A stretch of DNA of 64,000 nt. It comes from GWB2-37-7 sp049684915 (GTDB lineage: Bacteria; Bacillota; Clostridia; Lutisporales; Lutisporaceae). A model generated the notes under the pieces. The model saw only the letters and a list, made by a program, of their open reading frames with translations. It had not been told where the DNA came from and ran no database searches. A program made the position numbers and the translations under genes. The stretch is from the NCBI GenBank assembly GCA_049684915.1, contig JBAVGO010000128.1, forward strand, positions 17,618-81,617. The letters are read 5' to 3'. Below are positions 1-8,560 of the stretch, one piece after another (the stretch's first letter is position 1; each line of letters opens with the position of its first letter).

Positions 1-906
1 CGAACCTGTTTTTTTCCTTTTATCCAATATATCTTGTACCTTATTATAATTTTCTTTAGTTATTATTGCCGGGTGTTTTTCTTCAAATATATATTGTTCA
101 TCTCGAGGCTTATTAAAAGATTTTCCCTTAATCGAGGTTTTTTCTGTTTTAGCCATACGCAAAGTGCCTATATAAATGTCATTATTCAGTATCCTCTGAA
201 CTGCCGAGGAAGTCCATGTATTACTGATTTTACCCATATAGATCATATTTTGTCGCTGATGTCTCTGCCAGATATGCTGTGAGGGTGTAGGATACCCCTC
301 CTTATTTAGCGTCTCTGCAATCTTTCTATAGCCTAAACCTGATATATAAAGCCTGTAAATTAACCTCACAATATCTGCTGCTTCTAAATCAATTTCTAAC
401 ATATGCTTATCAAAAGCACTTCTTATATACCCAAAATGCTCTTTTATAATCAATCGTCCTTCTTTCTGCTTAGTCTTTATACTGCTTTTTATTTTCTTTG
501 AGATATCCTTTACATACATTTCGTTATACCAGGTCTTAATACCCAACAAATCATTATCATCTAAAGCAGTATCATAACCGTCCCCTTCTTTTGGAAGTAT
601 AAGTCTTTTTTTCAGCTTCTTCATTTTGTCAATGAATAGCAAGGTATAAGCATTATGTCTTCCTATTCTTGACAGATCCTTAGCTATAACAATATCAATA
701 TCATTATTTTCTAAATCTCTTACCATATCCAAGAACCCTGGTCTCTCAAAGGTATAACCAGAGCAGTTGTCATCCTCATAGTATTTGACTAGTGTCCATT
801 TGTTTTGCAGCACACATTCAGCTATGATGCTTTTCTGTGATAATATTGAGCTGTAGCTTTCTCTGTCCTCATCCCTTGATAATCTGACATAACCTCCTAC
901 ACGCAT
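1..906 (-). CDS. Large serine recombinase (3'-truncated by window edge)
   Basis: Site-specific serine recombinase of the large integrase/resolvase type. It would cut and rejoin attachment sites to integrate or excise the element that carries it. The 302 visible codons begin MRVGGYVRLSRDED, so the catalytic Ser is residue 10. The resolvase core follows, with YYEDDNCSGYTFERPGF and the conserved AKDLSRIGRH. The 'recombinase' domain starts near residue 165 (FGYIRSAFDKH, GYRKIAETLNKEGYPTPS, then a predicted zinc-ribbon start). The reading frame is still open at base 1, so the C-terminal coiled-coil part lies outside the window. The ATG at 906 has a clear AGGGGGT ribosome site 6 bases upstream and follows a small ORF on the same strand by 15 bases. 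It lies about 1.2 kb from the point where murA is interrupted, which makes it the likely enzyme for that insertion. Confidence 0.93.
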   Translation of the reverse strand, partial: MRVGGYVRLSRDEDRESYSSILSQKSIIAECVLQNKWTLVKYYEDDNCSGYTFERPGFLDMVRDLENNDIDIVIAKDLSRIGRHNAYTLLFIDKMKKLKKRLILPKEGDGYDTALDDNDLLGIKTWYNEMYVKDISKKIKSSIKTKQKEGRLIIKEHFGYIRSAFDKHMLEIDLEAADIVRLIYRLYISGLGYRKIAETLNKEGYPTPSQHIWQRHQRQNMIYMGKISNTWTSSAVQRILNNDIYIGTLRMAKTEKTSIKGKSFNKPRDEQYIFEEKHPAIITKENYNKVQDILDKRKKTGS

Positions 907-921
907 GTGATTACCCCCTGG

Positions 922-1116
922 CTACAAGAGCTCTGGCTTCATATTCTCTTGCAGAAGCTTACTTATTATTTGCAAAGAATCTTGGCTGCCAGAACAAAAT
1001 ATCGCTACCCGTCCTAGATTCTTAAGCCGATTTATTTCCTTCTCCACTTCTTTACCACTTATTTCTTCTTCATTAAGCCAAACAATATACCCGAAGGCTG
1101 TTTCTCTAGTCAGCAT
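922..1116 (-). CDS. Small element-borne protein, unknown function
   Basis: Hypothetical protein of 64 residues from the ATG at 1116 (MLTRETAFGYIVWLNEEEIS...). GTG/ATG codons up to 1128 are also possible, but AGGTGG sits 8 bases before 1116 and overlaps the earlier candidates. The C-terminal half (GRVAIFCSGSQDSLQIISKLL) looks like a short alpha/beta segment. No domain is recognised. It is transcribed towards the serine recombinase with a 15-base gap, so the two are probably cotranscribed. Its role may be recombinase-associated, but nothing in the sequence proves this. Confidence 0.6.
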   Translation of the reverse strand: MLTRETAFGYIVWLNEEEISGKEVEKEINRLKNLGRVAIFCSGSQDSLQIISKLLQENMKPELL

Positions 1117-1242
1117 AAGCATCACCACCTATTTATATTCTCCTTCTATGCCTATGCAAACAAACACTTGTACTATTACATGACAAATTATAAGAAAATA
1201 TAACATAATAACCGTTACTTACACGAGTTTTTCTGATAAAAT

Positions 1243-1255
1243 AGTATTTGATACT
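1243..1255. promoter_or_regulatory. Short inverted repeat upstream of the XRE gene
   Basis: AGTAT-TTG-ATACT, an inverted repeat that ends 6 bases before the GAAAGGAT ribosome site of the double-HTH gene. Its position in the divergent 1129-1276 interval suits an autoregulatory operator. This is inferred from symmetry and position only. Confidence 0.3.
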
Positions 1256-1276
1256 TAATAGAAAGGATACTTAACA

Positions 1277-2071
1277 TTGGAAAGCAAAAATGAATTTTTA
1301 AGTCTTGGAGATTTAATAATAAATATGCGTAGGAAAAAGGGGTATTCGCAGAGAAAGTTTGCTCAGATTTCCGGTTTAAGCAATACTACAATAAGCCGGA
1401 TTGAAAATAGCGAAACATTACACCCTGACTATGAAACCCTTAAATTGTTGGCAAAACATTTGGATATTGATGTAGAGCATCTGATTAAAATTGTTGACTC
1501 TTCAAAAAAACAGAAGCAGTCTGTAAGACATACTAAGCTTAATTATTATCAGAAGCCTATTAGAAAAATCAAAAGATATTCCTCTGTTTTTTCTCATACC
1601 CAGCAAATCCATGAGTTAACACAAGAGGAACCAAATTTGCAGAAATCTAAGGATGAAAATGATGCAAAATCTACAAAAAAAATAAATCTAAAGGGTATGC
1701 GTTTAATTACTCTCAGACTAGAGAAAAATATTACTCAAAAAGAACTTGCAGATGCTTTGGGTATTGATAAAACTTTAATATCACAATATGAGGGGGAAAT
1801 AATCAAACCGGATTATGATATAATAGAAACGCTAGCAGAATATTTAGGTGTGACAATTGAATACCTTTGTGGTGCTCCAGACCTGCCTGTCGAGACCAAT
1901 ATCCAACCTAATGAATCTATTTTGGAAGAGAGCATTGTTGCTAAAACCGAACAAAAGGATTTAAGACCTGAATATATTCAGGTCGCAAAGGAGATACAAA
2001 ATGCAGGCATTGATCCCAAGGATGTCAAAGCATTTATCGATATGATTAAGAAGTATAAAGGTAATGGGTAG
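1277..2071 (+). CDS. Repressor-like protein with two XRE-type HTH domains
   Basis: DNA-binding protein of 264 residues with two cro/C1-type helix-turn-helix domains: about residues 9-63 (MRRKKGYSQRKFAQISGLSN..ISRIEN) and about 141-197 (LRLEKNITQKELADALGIDK..ISQYEG). A charged linker of about 75 residues separates them. The C-terminal tail (IQNAGIDPKDVKAFIDMIKKY) resembles tails of phage and ICE immunity repressors. The TTG start at 1277 has GAAAGGAT 8 bases upstream. It is divergent from the recombinase/small ORF pair and is the last gene before the murA junction, about 15 bases on. Its likely job is to control the element's recombinase. Two complete HTH domains in one chain are less common than one. 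Confidence 0.85.
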   Translation: MESKNEFLSLGDLIINMRRKKGYSQRKFAQISGLSNTTISRIENSETLHPDYETLKLLAKHLDIDVEHLIKIVDSSKKQKQSVRHTKLNYYQKPIRKIKRYSSVFSHTQQIHELTQEEPNLQKSKDENDAKSTKKINLKGMRLITLRLEKNITQKELADALGIDKTLISQYEGEIIKPDYDIIETLAEYLGVTIEYLCGAPDLPVETNIQPNESILEESIVAKTEQKDLRPEYIQVAKEIQNAGIDPKDVKAFIDMIKKYKGNG

Positions 2072-2430
2072 GGTATGTATGCATATCCTCCCGGATAGCT
2101 GATTTTTGCCTGACCGCATCTAGCAATCATTGCCCCCAACAAAATAATAGATGAGCGCATTTCTCTTACAGGCTTTTCAGGTATGCTAATATCTAGCAAA
2201 TTATCGGATTTAATTATCATTGTATTATTTTCAAAAAAACATTTGCAGCCTATACTTTTTAATACTCCTGATAAGGTTTCAACATCCTTTAAATCAGGCA
2301 CATTATGGATTACTGACTCTCCTCCATTAATAATAGTTGCTGCTAATATTGGAAGCACTGAATTTTTAGCTCCATCTATCTTTATCTCACCCTCAATCCT
2401 ATTACCTCCATTTATTACGAACCTATCCAT
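1978..2430 (-). pseudogene. murA: murA 5' fragment, interrupted at the active-site motif
   Basis: UDP-N-acetylglucosamine 1-carboxyvinyltransferase, the first committed step of peptidoglycan synthesis. Only residues 1-115 match the family (start MDRFVINGGNRIEGEIKIDG, GAKNSVLPILAA, then ISYPGG). In intact MurA, PGG is followed by the catalytic Cys (PGGC-[TA]-IG-x-RP). Here the frame reads YAYIPYPLPLYF and stops at 1978 inside the antisense of the HTH gene. Homology is therefore lost at about 2083-2088, and about 300 residues including the catalytic Cys are missing. The neighbouring HTH and serine recombinase genes indicate insertion of a mobile element. murA after murG is a known clostridial dcw order. 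A second murA/murZ elsewhere, or excision of the element, would be needed for function. Confidence 0.88.
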
Positions 2431-2506
2431 TTAAATTTTACACCCCCAGGAAGCCGATTATCAATCATATTAATATATTATGCGGTGCTATAAAAGGTGT
2501 TACAAT

Positions 2507-2542
2507 TTAAAAAGATAAAGTACCCGATAAACAGGTACTTTA
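2507..2542 (-). terminator. Rho-independent terminator after murG
   Basis: Perfect 9-bp stem TAAAGTACC / GGTACTTTA (2516-2524 with 2534-2542) followed on the minus strand by TCTTTTT. It ends the murE-murG unit, so the downstream murA fragment would need its own promoter in 2431-2506. Confidence 0.75.
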
Positions 2543-2553
2543 TAATATATTAT

Positions 2554-3675
2554 TTATTTTATCACTTTAGAACTGAGTAGCTTTGATATTATGTCACCAA
2601 TCTTTTCTGCTGCATTCTGTATGCCAAGCTTCTTGCTGTTTTCAGCCATCATCTCCAGTTTTTGCTTGTTTCCGAAAAGCTCCAATACAGTATCCTTTAG
2701 CTTATCTTCAGTTAAATCTTTTTCAATTATCACCACGGCCGCTCCCTTTTTCTCCAAGGCTCTAGCATTATATTCCTGATGATTGTCAGCTGCATAGGGA
2801 TAAGGTATTAATACTGAAGGTTTTCCTAGAGCTGTGATTTCTGACAACGTCATAGCACCACATCTATTTATAATCAAGTCGCTGGCCGCTAAAGCATAAG
2901 GCATATTATAAAGATAAGGTACAACTCTTATAAAAGTGGAATCTACAGGTATATTCTTTTCCTTATAGCTTTGCAGCACTTCTTTATACTGTGTATCTCC
3001 TGTCATATGAAGCAACTGAAGCTTTCCTGTCTTACAGCAGTATTCTGCCAATGATAGTATGCTTTGATTTATTTTCCTAGCACCTCTGCTGCCTCCTGTA
3101 ACAAGTACAAGGGGTATGCTTTCATCAAAACCCAGTTCAAGCATTCCATCATGCTTTGTAATATCAAATATATCAGTTCTTATTGGATTTCCTGTAACAA
3201 CAACCTTTTTGGGATTGTTAAAATACTTCACTGCTTCTTCAAAGTTCAAAGCAATTTTATCAATGAATCTAAATAATATCTTATTTGTCAGTCCTGCAAA
3301 AGCATTGGATTCGTGTATAACTGTAGGTATTCCCATAAGTGCGGCAGATAGCATTACAGTACCACAGACATATCCACCAGTGCCTATTACTATATCAGGC
3401 TTATAAGCCTTAATTATTCTTCTCGCGTCTGCAAAACTAAAGACTGCTTCCTTAACTGCTACCAGGTTTTTCAAGGTAAGCTTTCGTTCAAAACCTCTAA
3501 CCTTAATAGTCTTTAGCAAAAAGCCTTCCTTGGGTACAATTTGGGACTCTAATCCCTTTTCTGTACCTACAAAAATGATTTCTGCATCCTTATATCTTCT
3601 CTGTATTTCTCTAGCAATAGAGACAGCAGGATAAATATGTCCACCTGTCCCGCCCCCTGTTAATATCGCTCTCAT
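2554..3675 (-). CDS. murG: MurG, lipid II-forming GlcNAc transferase
   Basis: UDP-N-acetylglucosamine--N-acetylmuramyl-(pentapeptide) pyrophosphoryl-undecaprenol GlcNAc transferase. It adds GlcNAc to lipid I on the inner face of the membrane to give lipid II. The 373 residues have the usual family length. The N-terminal GGGTGGHIYPA loop (residues 7-17) and the GTGGYVCG and VTGGSRGARKIN motifs are present, with the C-domain RCGAMTLSEI..LGKPSVLIPYPYAADNHQ that binds the nucleotide sugar. It is 5 bases downstream of ftsW in the same operon and is the last gene before a terminator. Confidence 0.97.
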   Translation of the reverse strand: MRAILTGGGTGGHIYPAVSIAREIQRRYKDAEIIFVGTEKGLESQIVPKEGFLLKTIKVRGFERKLTLKNLVAVKEAVFSFADARRIIKAYKPDIVIGTGGYVCGTVMLSAALMGIPTVIHESNAFAGLTNKILFRFIDKIALNFEEAVKYFNNPKKVVVTGNPIRTDIFDITKHDGMLELGFDESIPLVLVTGGSRGARKINQSILSLAEYCCKTGKLQLLHMTGDTQYKEVLQSYKEKNIPVDSTFIRVVPYLYNMPYALAASDLIINRCGAMTLSEITALGKPSVLIPYPYAADNHQEYNARALEKKGAAVVIIEKDLTEDKLKDTVLELFGNKQKLEMMAENSKKLGIQNAAEKIGDIISKLLSSKVIK

Positions 3676-3680
3676 AGCAA

Positions 3681-4793
3681 TCAGCTCCCAATAGTTTTAA
3701 TATTTCTTGAAATGTTTAGCAATATTCCCATGTTTACCATTACAAACAGCAGTGAAGTACCTCCTGCACTTATAAAGGGTAGTGATACTCCAGTTGTTGG
3801 TATTGAAACTGTCGCAACTGCTATATTTAATGCAACTTGAATACCTATCATACTGACTATTCCTGTGGCAAGCAAACAGCCAAAGGTGTCCGGACTGTGC
3901 ATTGCAATTCTCATACCTCTCCAAATAAGAAGCAAGAATAATATTATAATTGTAACAGTCCCAATAAACCCTAATTCTTCCCCAATTATTGAGAAGATAA
4001 AGTCGTTCTGTGGCTCAGGTATGTAGAAGAACTTTTGCCTGCTGTTTCCCAAGCCTAAGCCAAATATGCCTCCTGAGCCAAGAGCTAGTAAAGATTGAAT
4101 AGCCTGAAAGCCTGTTCCTAATGGATCAGCCCAAGGATCCAAATAACCGGTAATTCTAGCTAAGCTATACTCCTCACTTTTGATAATATATATCCCCGCT
4201 GGTATAATCGGCAATCCCCATATTGCAAGATGCCATATCTTTGCCCCTGCCGAAAAAAGCACAGTAAAAGTAAGTAACACAAATATTATTGCCATACTTT
4301 TATTAGGTTCTATCACTATTAAGAAGCAATAGGCTCCCATTAGTAATATATAAGGCAATACCCCTTGGGTAAAGCTTTTTATCTTATCCTTTTTATTACT
4401 AATGCTTTTTGCCATATAAAGCACAAGTGCAAATTTGGCAAACTCGGAAGGCTGCATAGTCGTAATACCCACGTCTATCCATCTGTTAGCACCGTTTAAT
4501 TTTAAACCTATGCCTGGAACAAATACAAGCAACAGCAGCACAAAACTAACTGCAACTATCAAAGGTGCAAGCCGACCTAATATCTTGTAGTTCACTCTGC
4601 TAAAAAACAGCATAACTATGATACTCAAAATGGCATAAGCTCCCTGAGATTTTAAAAAATAATATTGATCATCATACTTTAATTGTGATGATATTGAGCT
4701 TGCACTAAAGACCATCGATACTCCTATAGCAAGTAAGATCAACACTGTTATCAAAAGTGTGAAGTCCATGTTATTACTCTTTTTTGCAGGCAT
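3681..4793 (-). CDS. ftsW: FtsW/SpoVE-type SEDS peptidoglycan polymerase
   Basis: Membrane glycosyltransferase of the SEDS family (FtsW/RodA/SpoVE), which polymerises lipid II at the septum or in the spore cortex with a class B PBP. It has 370 residues and about ten hydrophobic segments. It carries the family signatures QPSEFAKFALVLYMA, the central WADPLGTGFQAIQSLLALGSGG loop region and the C-terminal SxPFISAGGTSLL stretch. The start overlaps the murD stop (TAATG), so the two are translationally coupled. Whether it is the vegetative FtsW or sporulation SpoVE cannot be told from sequence. The SpoVD-like PBP upstream makes SpoVE a real alternative. Confidence 0.9.
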   Translation of the reverse strand: MPAKKSNNMDFTLLITVLILLAIGVSMVFSASSISSQLKYDDQYYFLKSQGAYAILSIIVMLFFSRVNYKILGRLAPLIVAVSFVLLLLVFVPGIGLKLNGANRWIDVGITTMQPSEFAKFALVLYMAKSISNKKDKIKSFTQGVLPYILLMGAYCFLIVIEPNKSMAIIFVLLTFTVLFSAGAKIWHLAIWGLPIIPAGIYIIKSEEYSLARITGYLDPWADPLGTGFQAIQSLLALGSGGIFGLGLGNSRQKFFYIPEPQNDFIFSIIGEELGFIGTVTIIILFLLLIWRGMRIAMHSPDTFGCLLATGIVSMIGIQVALNIAVATVSIPTTGVSLPFISAGGTSLLFVMVNMGILLNISRNIKTIGS

Positions 4794-6157
4794 TAACCTA
4801 CCCCCCTTAAGCCTTTAACAAGACTCTTAAATATTCTTCCTCTCTCTTCATAGTTTTTGAACATTCCCCAACTTGCACAAGCAGGTGACAGCAGCACGCA
4901 ATCCCCAACCTTAGCAAGCTTACTGCATAGGCTTACTGCTTCTTCTATAGAGTCTGCTCTATGGATAGCATTAAAACCGTGTCTTTTTGCAGTTTGCTCA
5001 ATTTTATCTGCAGTTTTTCCTATTAAGACCATATCTTTTACTCTGCCCTCAAAGGTCTCAATAAAATCATCATATTCACTGCCTTTATCATAGCCTCCTG
5101 CTATTAGTACAATAGGTCTATTCATAGCAAGCACTGCTACTTTGGAGGCATCTGTGTTCGTACCCTTTGAATCATTGTAGTATGTCACACCATTTATTTC
5201 GTCTATATATTCTATACGATGTTCTACTCCCTTGAATTCCTTCAATACCTTGTTAATAACCTTTGCCTCGACACCTAGGCAATATGCCATCAATGAGGCC
5301 GCCAAAGCATTCTCTATGTTATGAGGACCAGGTATATAAATTTCTTCTGTTCTTATAATTCTTTCCGTTTTATCTCCCAATTTTATTACAATCATTCCAT
5401 CTTCTACAAAGGCACCTTCTTCAAGGATTTCCTTACGACTAAAGAAAAGAAGCTTGCATAAAACTCTATCTGCAATTTTATATGTCTCTTCATCATCCTT
5501 GTTCAGTATTGCATAGTCTCCTTGAGTTTGATTAACAAACACCTTGCACTTTGCATTTATATAATTGTTAAAGGTTTTATGCCTGTCTAAATGATCAGGT
5601 GTTATGTTCAGTATTGCTGAGACTGTCGGTTTGAAGTCAATAGTTGTATCAAGCTGAAAGCTGCTTGTTTCTAGAACGAATATATCCTCCGACTTCGCAT
5701 TATCCACCTCTGTTATCATAGTATTGCCTATATTGCCTGTTACAAAGGTCTGTCTGCCGCTTTCCTTCATTATCTCTCCAAGCAGTGCTGTTGTAGTTGT
5801 TTTTCCGTTTGTTCCTGTTATTGCAGCAATAGGGGTCTTTGTTAATCTGTAGGCAAGCTCTATCTCTCCTATTACCTCCTTGCCAAGCTCTTTTGCTCTA
5901 GCAATAATAGGCAGCTCCAATGGGACACCAGGGCTTACCACTACTAAGTCAGCTTGGTCTGCCAATTCAATTGGATGCTCTCCACCTACAATATTTATAT
6001 CTTTAGGATTTACCTCTTTAAGCATTTCCTCTATTTCTGAATTTGATTTCTTATCATTCAAGGTTATTTTTGCACCGATTTTATAAAGCTGATTTACTAC
6101 TGGTACTCCCGTTACTGCTGCCCCAATAACTAAAACCCTTTTGTTTTTGATTTGCAT
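4793..6157 (-). CDS. murD: MurD, UDP-MurNAc-L-Ala D-glutamate ligase
   Basis: Cytoplasmic ATP-dependent ligase that adds D-Glu to UDP-MurNAc-L-alanine. Mur ligase features are visible: the N-terminal Rossmann region (RVLVIGAAVTGVPVVNQL), the ATP loop AAITGTNGKTTTTALLGEI, the central TPDHLDRHKTF, and the C-domain YYNDSKGTNTDAS and LIAGGYDKGSEYDDF. I place the start at the ATG at 6157 (MQIKNKRV), which has GAGAGG 9 bases upstream. An in-frame ATG at 6187 would add ten residues without a good ribosome site. It lies between mraY and ftsW and overlaps ftsW by one base. Confidence 0.95.
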   Translation of the reverse strand: MQIKNKRVLVIGAAVTGVPVVNQLYKIGAKITLNDKKSNSEIEEMLKEVNPKDINIVGGEHPIELADQADLVVVSPGVPLELPIIARAKELGKEVIGEIELAYRLTKTPIAAITGTNGKTTTTALLGEIMKESGRQTFVTGNIGNTMITEVDNAKSEDIFVLETSSFQLDTTIDFKPTVSAILNITPDHLDRHKTFNNYINAKCKVFVNQTQGDYAILNKDDEETYKIADRVLCKLLFFSRKEILEEGAFVEDGMIVIKLGDKTERIIRTEEIYIPGPHNIENALAASLMAYCLGVEAKVINKVLKEFKGVEHRIEYIDEINGVTYYNDSKGTNTDASKVAVLAMNRPIVLIAGGYDKGSEYDDFIETFEGRVKDMVLIGKTADKIEQTAKRHGFNAIHRADSIEEAVSLCSKLAKVGDCVLLSPACASWGMFKNYEERGRIFKSLVKGLRGVG

Positions 6158-6206
6158 AATAATCATCCTCTCAATAATTTGATGCATTGCTGTATTGTTA
6201 AGCTTT

Positions 6207-7181
6207 CTATATTGCTAATAGCCCAATTAAGCATAATATAATTGTAATAATGATGAATATCGAAACTATCTTTGATTCCGCCCAGCCCGATAGCTCAAAG
6301 TGATGATGCAAAGGAGCCATCTTAAATATTCTTTTACCGCCGGTAGCCTTAAAATATACCACTTGTAATATATCTGAAACTGCTTCTGCTACATATACAG
6401 CTCCAATAATCACCAAGAAAATTGGAAGCTTAGTAACTACAGCTAATGATGCAACCGCTCCTCCTAAAGCAAGTGAGCCTGTATCTCCCATAAATACCTG
6501 AGCTGGATGAGAATTGAACCGCAAAAATCCTAAAAGAGCACCAATTAATGCTCCACAAAATACAAGCTGACCAGATTGCTTAGTAACCAGTGCTATCACT
6601 GAGAAAAAGCCAATAACAACTACAGTTACACCGCCTGCCAAGCCATCTAGACCATCAGTAAGGTTTACACTGTTTACAGTACCAATTATTATAAATATTA
6701 TAAATGGCATGTACATAATTCCTAAATCCCAAAATTTATGAGTAAAAGGTACTAAAACACCTGTACCTACTTGACTTACTCCTGAAGCAACATAGGCAAG
6801 GAAAAATGCTACTATCAGCTGTGCTATTATCTTATGATAAGCTCTAAGACCCAAGGATCTCTTCTTAATTCTCTTAATATAGTCGTCAGCAAAACCGATA
6901 AGTCCAAAAAGAAAGGTACTGATTAGTACAAGCAGCATATCCTTATCTCTAGAAAAAGCTAATGCCACTATTGCTGTAGCTAAAAGAAATATAAATCCAC
7001 CCATAGCTGGAGTGCCAGTCTTCTTTTGGTGACTTTGCGGACCGTCCGTTCTAACTGTTTGACCAAAGTTTAGCCTAGTTAATATCGGAATTATTATAGG
7101 ACCTAATACCAAAGAAATCACAAAGGCTGATATTATACTAATTATGTATATGTTATATTGACCATTTAGATAATCTATCAT
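6207..7181 (-). CDS. mraY: MraY, phospho-MurNAc-pentapeptide translocase
   Basis: Polytopic membrane enzyme that transfers phospho-MurNAc-pentapeptide to undecaprenyl phosphate, making lipid I. The 324 residues have about ten hydrophobic segments and the diagnostic motifs FADDYIK, NLTDGLDGLAGG and MGDTGSLALGGA, with the Mg-binding Asp residues, plus FKMAPLHHHFELSGW. The ATG at 7181 follows a GAGGGGAG site. It is 5 bases from murF and is part of the murE-murG operon. Confidence 0.97.
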   Translation of the reverse strand: MIDYLNGQYNIYIISIISAFVISLVLGPIIIPILTRLNFGQTVRTDGPQSHQKKTGTPAMGGFIFLLATAIVALAFSRDKDMLLVLISTFLFGLIGFADDYIKRIKKRSLGLRAYHKIIAQLIVAFFLAYVASGVSQVGTGVLVPFTHKFWDLGIMYMPFIIFIIIGTVNSVNLTDGLDGLAGGVTVVVIGFFSVIALVTKQSGQLVFCGALIGALLGFLRFNSHPAQVFMGDTGSLALGGAVASLAVVTKLPIFLVIIGAVYVAEAVSDILQVVYFKATGGKRIFKMAPLHHHFELSGWAESKIVSIFIIITIILCLIGLLAI

Positions 7182-7186
7182 TTGTT

Positions 7187-8560
7187 TTATCTCCCCTCAC
7201 GCAGGCTCTCCACTATACTTTCCATATGCATACCTCTTGAGCCCTTTATCAAAATTGTATCACTTGATTTTAAAATGTTTTTCAAATTATCAATAACCTC
7301 TTGATTGGTGCTAAAGCTATGAAGCTCAATACTTCCGCCCTTTAACTTACTTGCACCGTTTATTATAGCAAAGGACATCTGTCCTACAGCAATTACCAAA
7401 TCCATTTTGCTCTCAGCTGCAAATATGCCAACCTTTTCATGTCCCTCTTTGGAGTAGTCCCCAAGCTCAAACATGTCACCCAATATACATACTTTTCTTC
7501 CGGGTACTTCCATACTTGTAAGTGCACTAATGGCAGCCATCACAGAATCAGGATTTGCGTTATAAACGTCATTTATTACCTTGATATTCTGCTTCCCCAT
7601 AAAGATTTCCATTCTCATTTTAGAAGGTTTAAAATTTACTAGTCCATCATATATTTGACTACTAGATAGGTCATACATTTTTCCTATACAAATTGCAGAT
7701 AAAGCATTGTAAATATTATGTATGCCGGGTATAGGGACATGATACTTTTCCTTTCGATTTTGATATAAAATCTCAAAATCAATACCTTCCTCACCCTTCT
7801 CAACAATATTGAATGCTTTGCAATCATTATTATCATTTAAACCATATTTTAATACCTTATAAGGCTTGTTGCCAATCTGCTTCAGCATATCATTATCACC
7901 ATTTATTACAGCTGTATTGGTTTCATTAAAATATGTGAACATCTCCATTTTTGCCTTCAAAATATTTTCTCGTGATTTTAGCTTTTCTATATGTGCTGTA
8001 CCTACATTTGTTATTATTCCAGTCTCAGGTCTTGCTATTTCAGCCAATAATTCTATTTCCCCTAAACTGTTCATCCCCATCTCCAACACACAAAGCTCAT
8101 GGTTATGCTCCAAACCAAATAAGGTTAGGGGTAAGCCTATCGCATTATTGAAATTCCCCTCGGTTTTTAACACCTTATATTTCTCTGACAACACCGAAGC
8201 CACCATATCCTTAGTTGTAGTCTTTCCCGAGCTGCCTGTTATAGCTATAAAAGGTATCGTAAATTTGTTCTTATAATATTTAGCAAGCCTATGTAAAGCT
8301 TTTATTGTATCTTCCACTAGAATATAAGGTATATCTATTTTTAGCTTCTCTTGAGATAATATAATAGCAGCCCCGTCTTTTAATGCATCCTCGACAAACT
8401 CATGCCCGTTAAACCGCTCACCCTTAATAGCTACAAACATATCTCCTTTTTTGAGCTTTCTGCTGTCTGTTGCTATACCAGTTATATGAGCTATTTTACT
8501 ACAATTAAATGGGGTAGCTCCACAGGCATGAATCACTTCTTCTATGCCTAACCTCTCCAT
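7187..8560 (-). CDS. murF: MurF, D-Ala-D-Ala adding ligase
   Basis: UDP-N-acetylmuramoyl-tripeptide--D-alanyl-D-alanine ligase, which completes the UDP-MurNAc-pentapeptide in the cytoplasm. It has 457 residues. The domain order is typical: N-terminal uridine domain (TDSRKLKKGDMFVAIKGERFNGHEF), the ATP loop FIAITGSSGKTTTKDM, GTAHIEKLKSRENI, and the C-terminal VINDVYNANPDS and ILGDMFELGDYS. Its start shares one base with the murE stop (TAATG) behind AGGGAGG, so it is coupled to murE. Confidence 0.96.
   Translation of the reverse strand: MERLGIEEVIHACGATPFNCSKIAHITGIATDSRKLKKGDMFVAIKGERFNGHEFVEDALKDGAAIILSQEKLKIDIPYILVEDTIKALHRLAKYYKNKFTIPFIAITGSSGKTTTKDMVASVLSEKYKVLKTEGNFNNAIGLPLTLFGLEHNHELCVLEMGMNSLGEIELLAEIARPETGIITNVGTAHIEKLKSRENILKAKMEMFTYFNETNTAVINGDNDMLKQIGNKPYKVLKYGLNDNNDCKAFNIVEKGEEGIDFEILYQNRKEKYHVPIPGIHNIYNALSAICIGKMYDLSSSQIYDGLVNFKPSKMRMEIFMGKQNIKVINDVYNANPDSVMAAISALTSMEVPGRKVCILGDMFELGDYSKEGHEKVGIFAAESKMDLVIAVGQMSFAIINGASKLKGGSIELHSFSTNQEVIDNLKNILKSSDTILIKGSRGMHMESIVESLREGR

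Noticed and set aside
34..282. Plus-strand frame of 82 codons at the left edge
   Set aside because: Antisense of the serine recombinase, Phe/Ile-rich and without start signals.
2183..2434. Plus-strand frame over the murA fragment
   Set aside because: Antisense of a clear MurA N-terminal domain.
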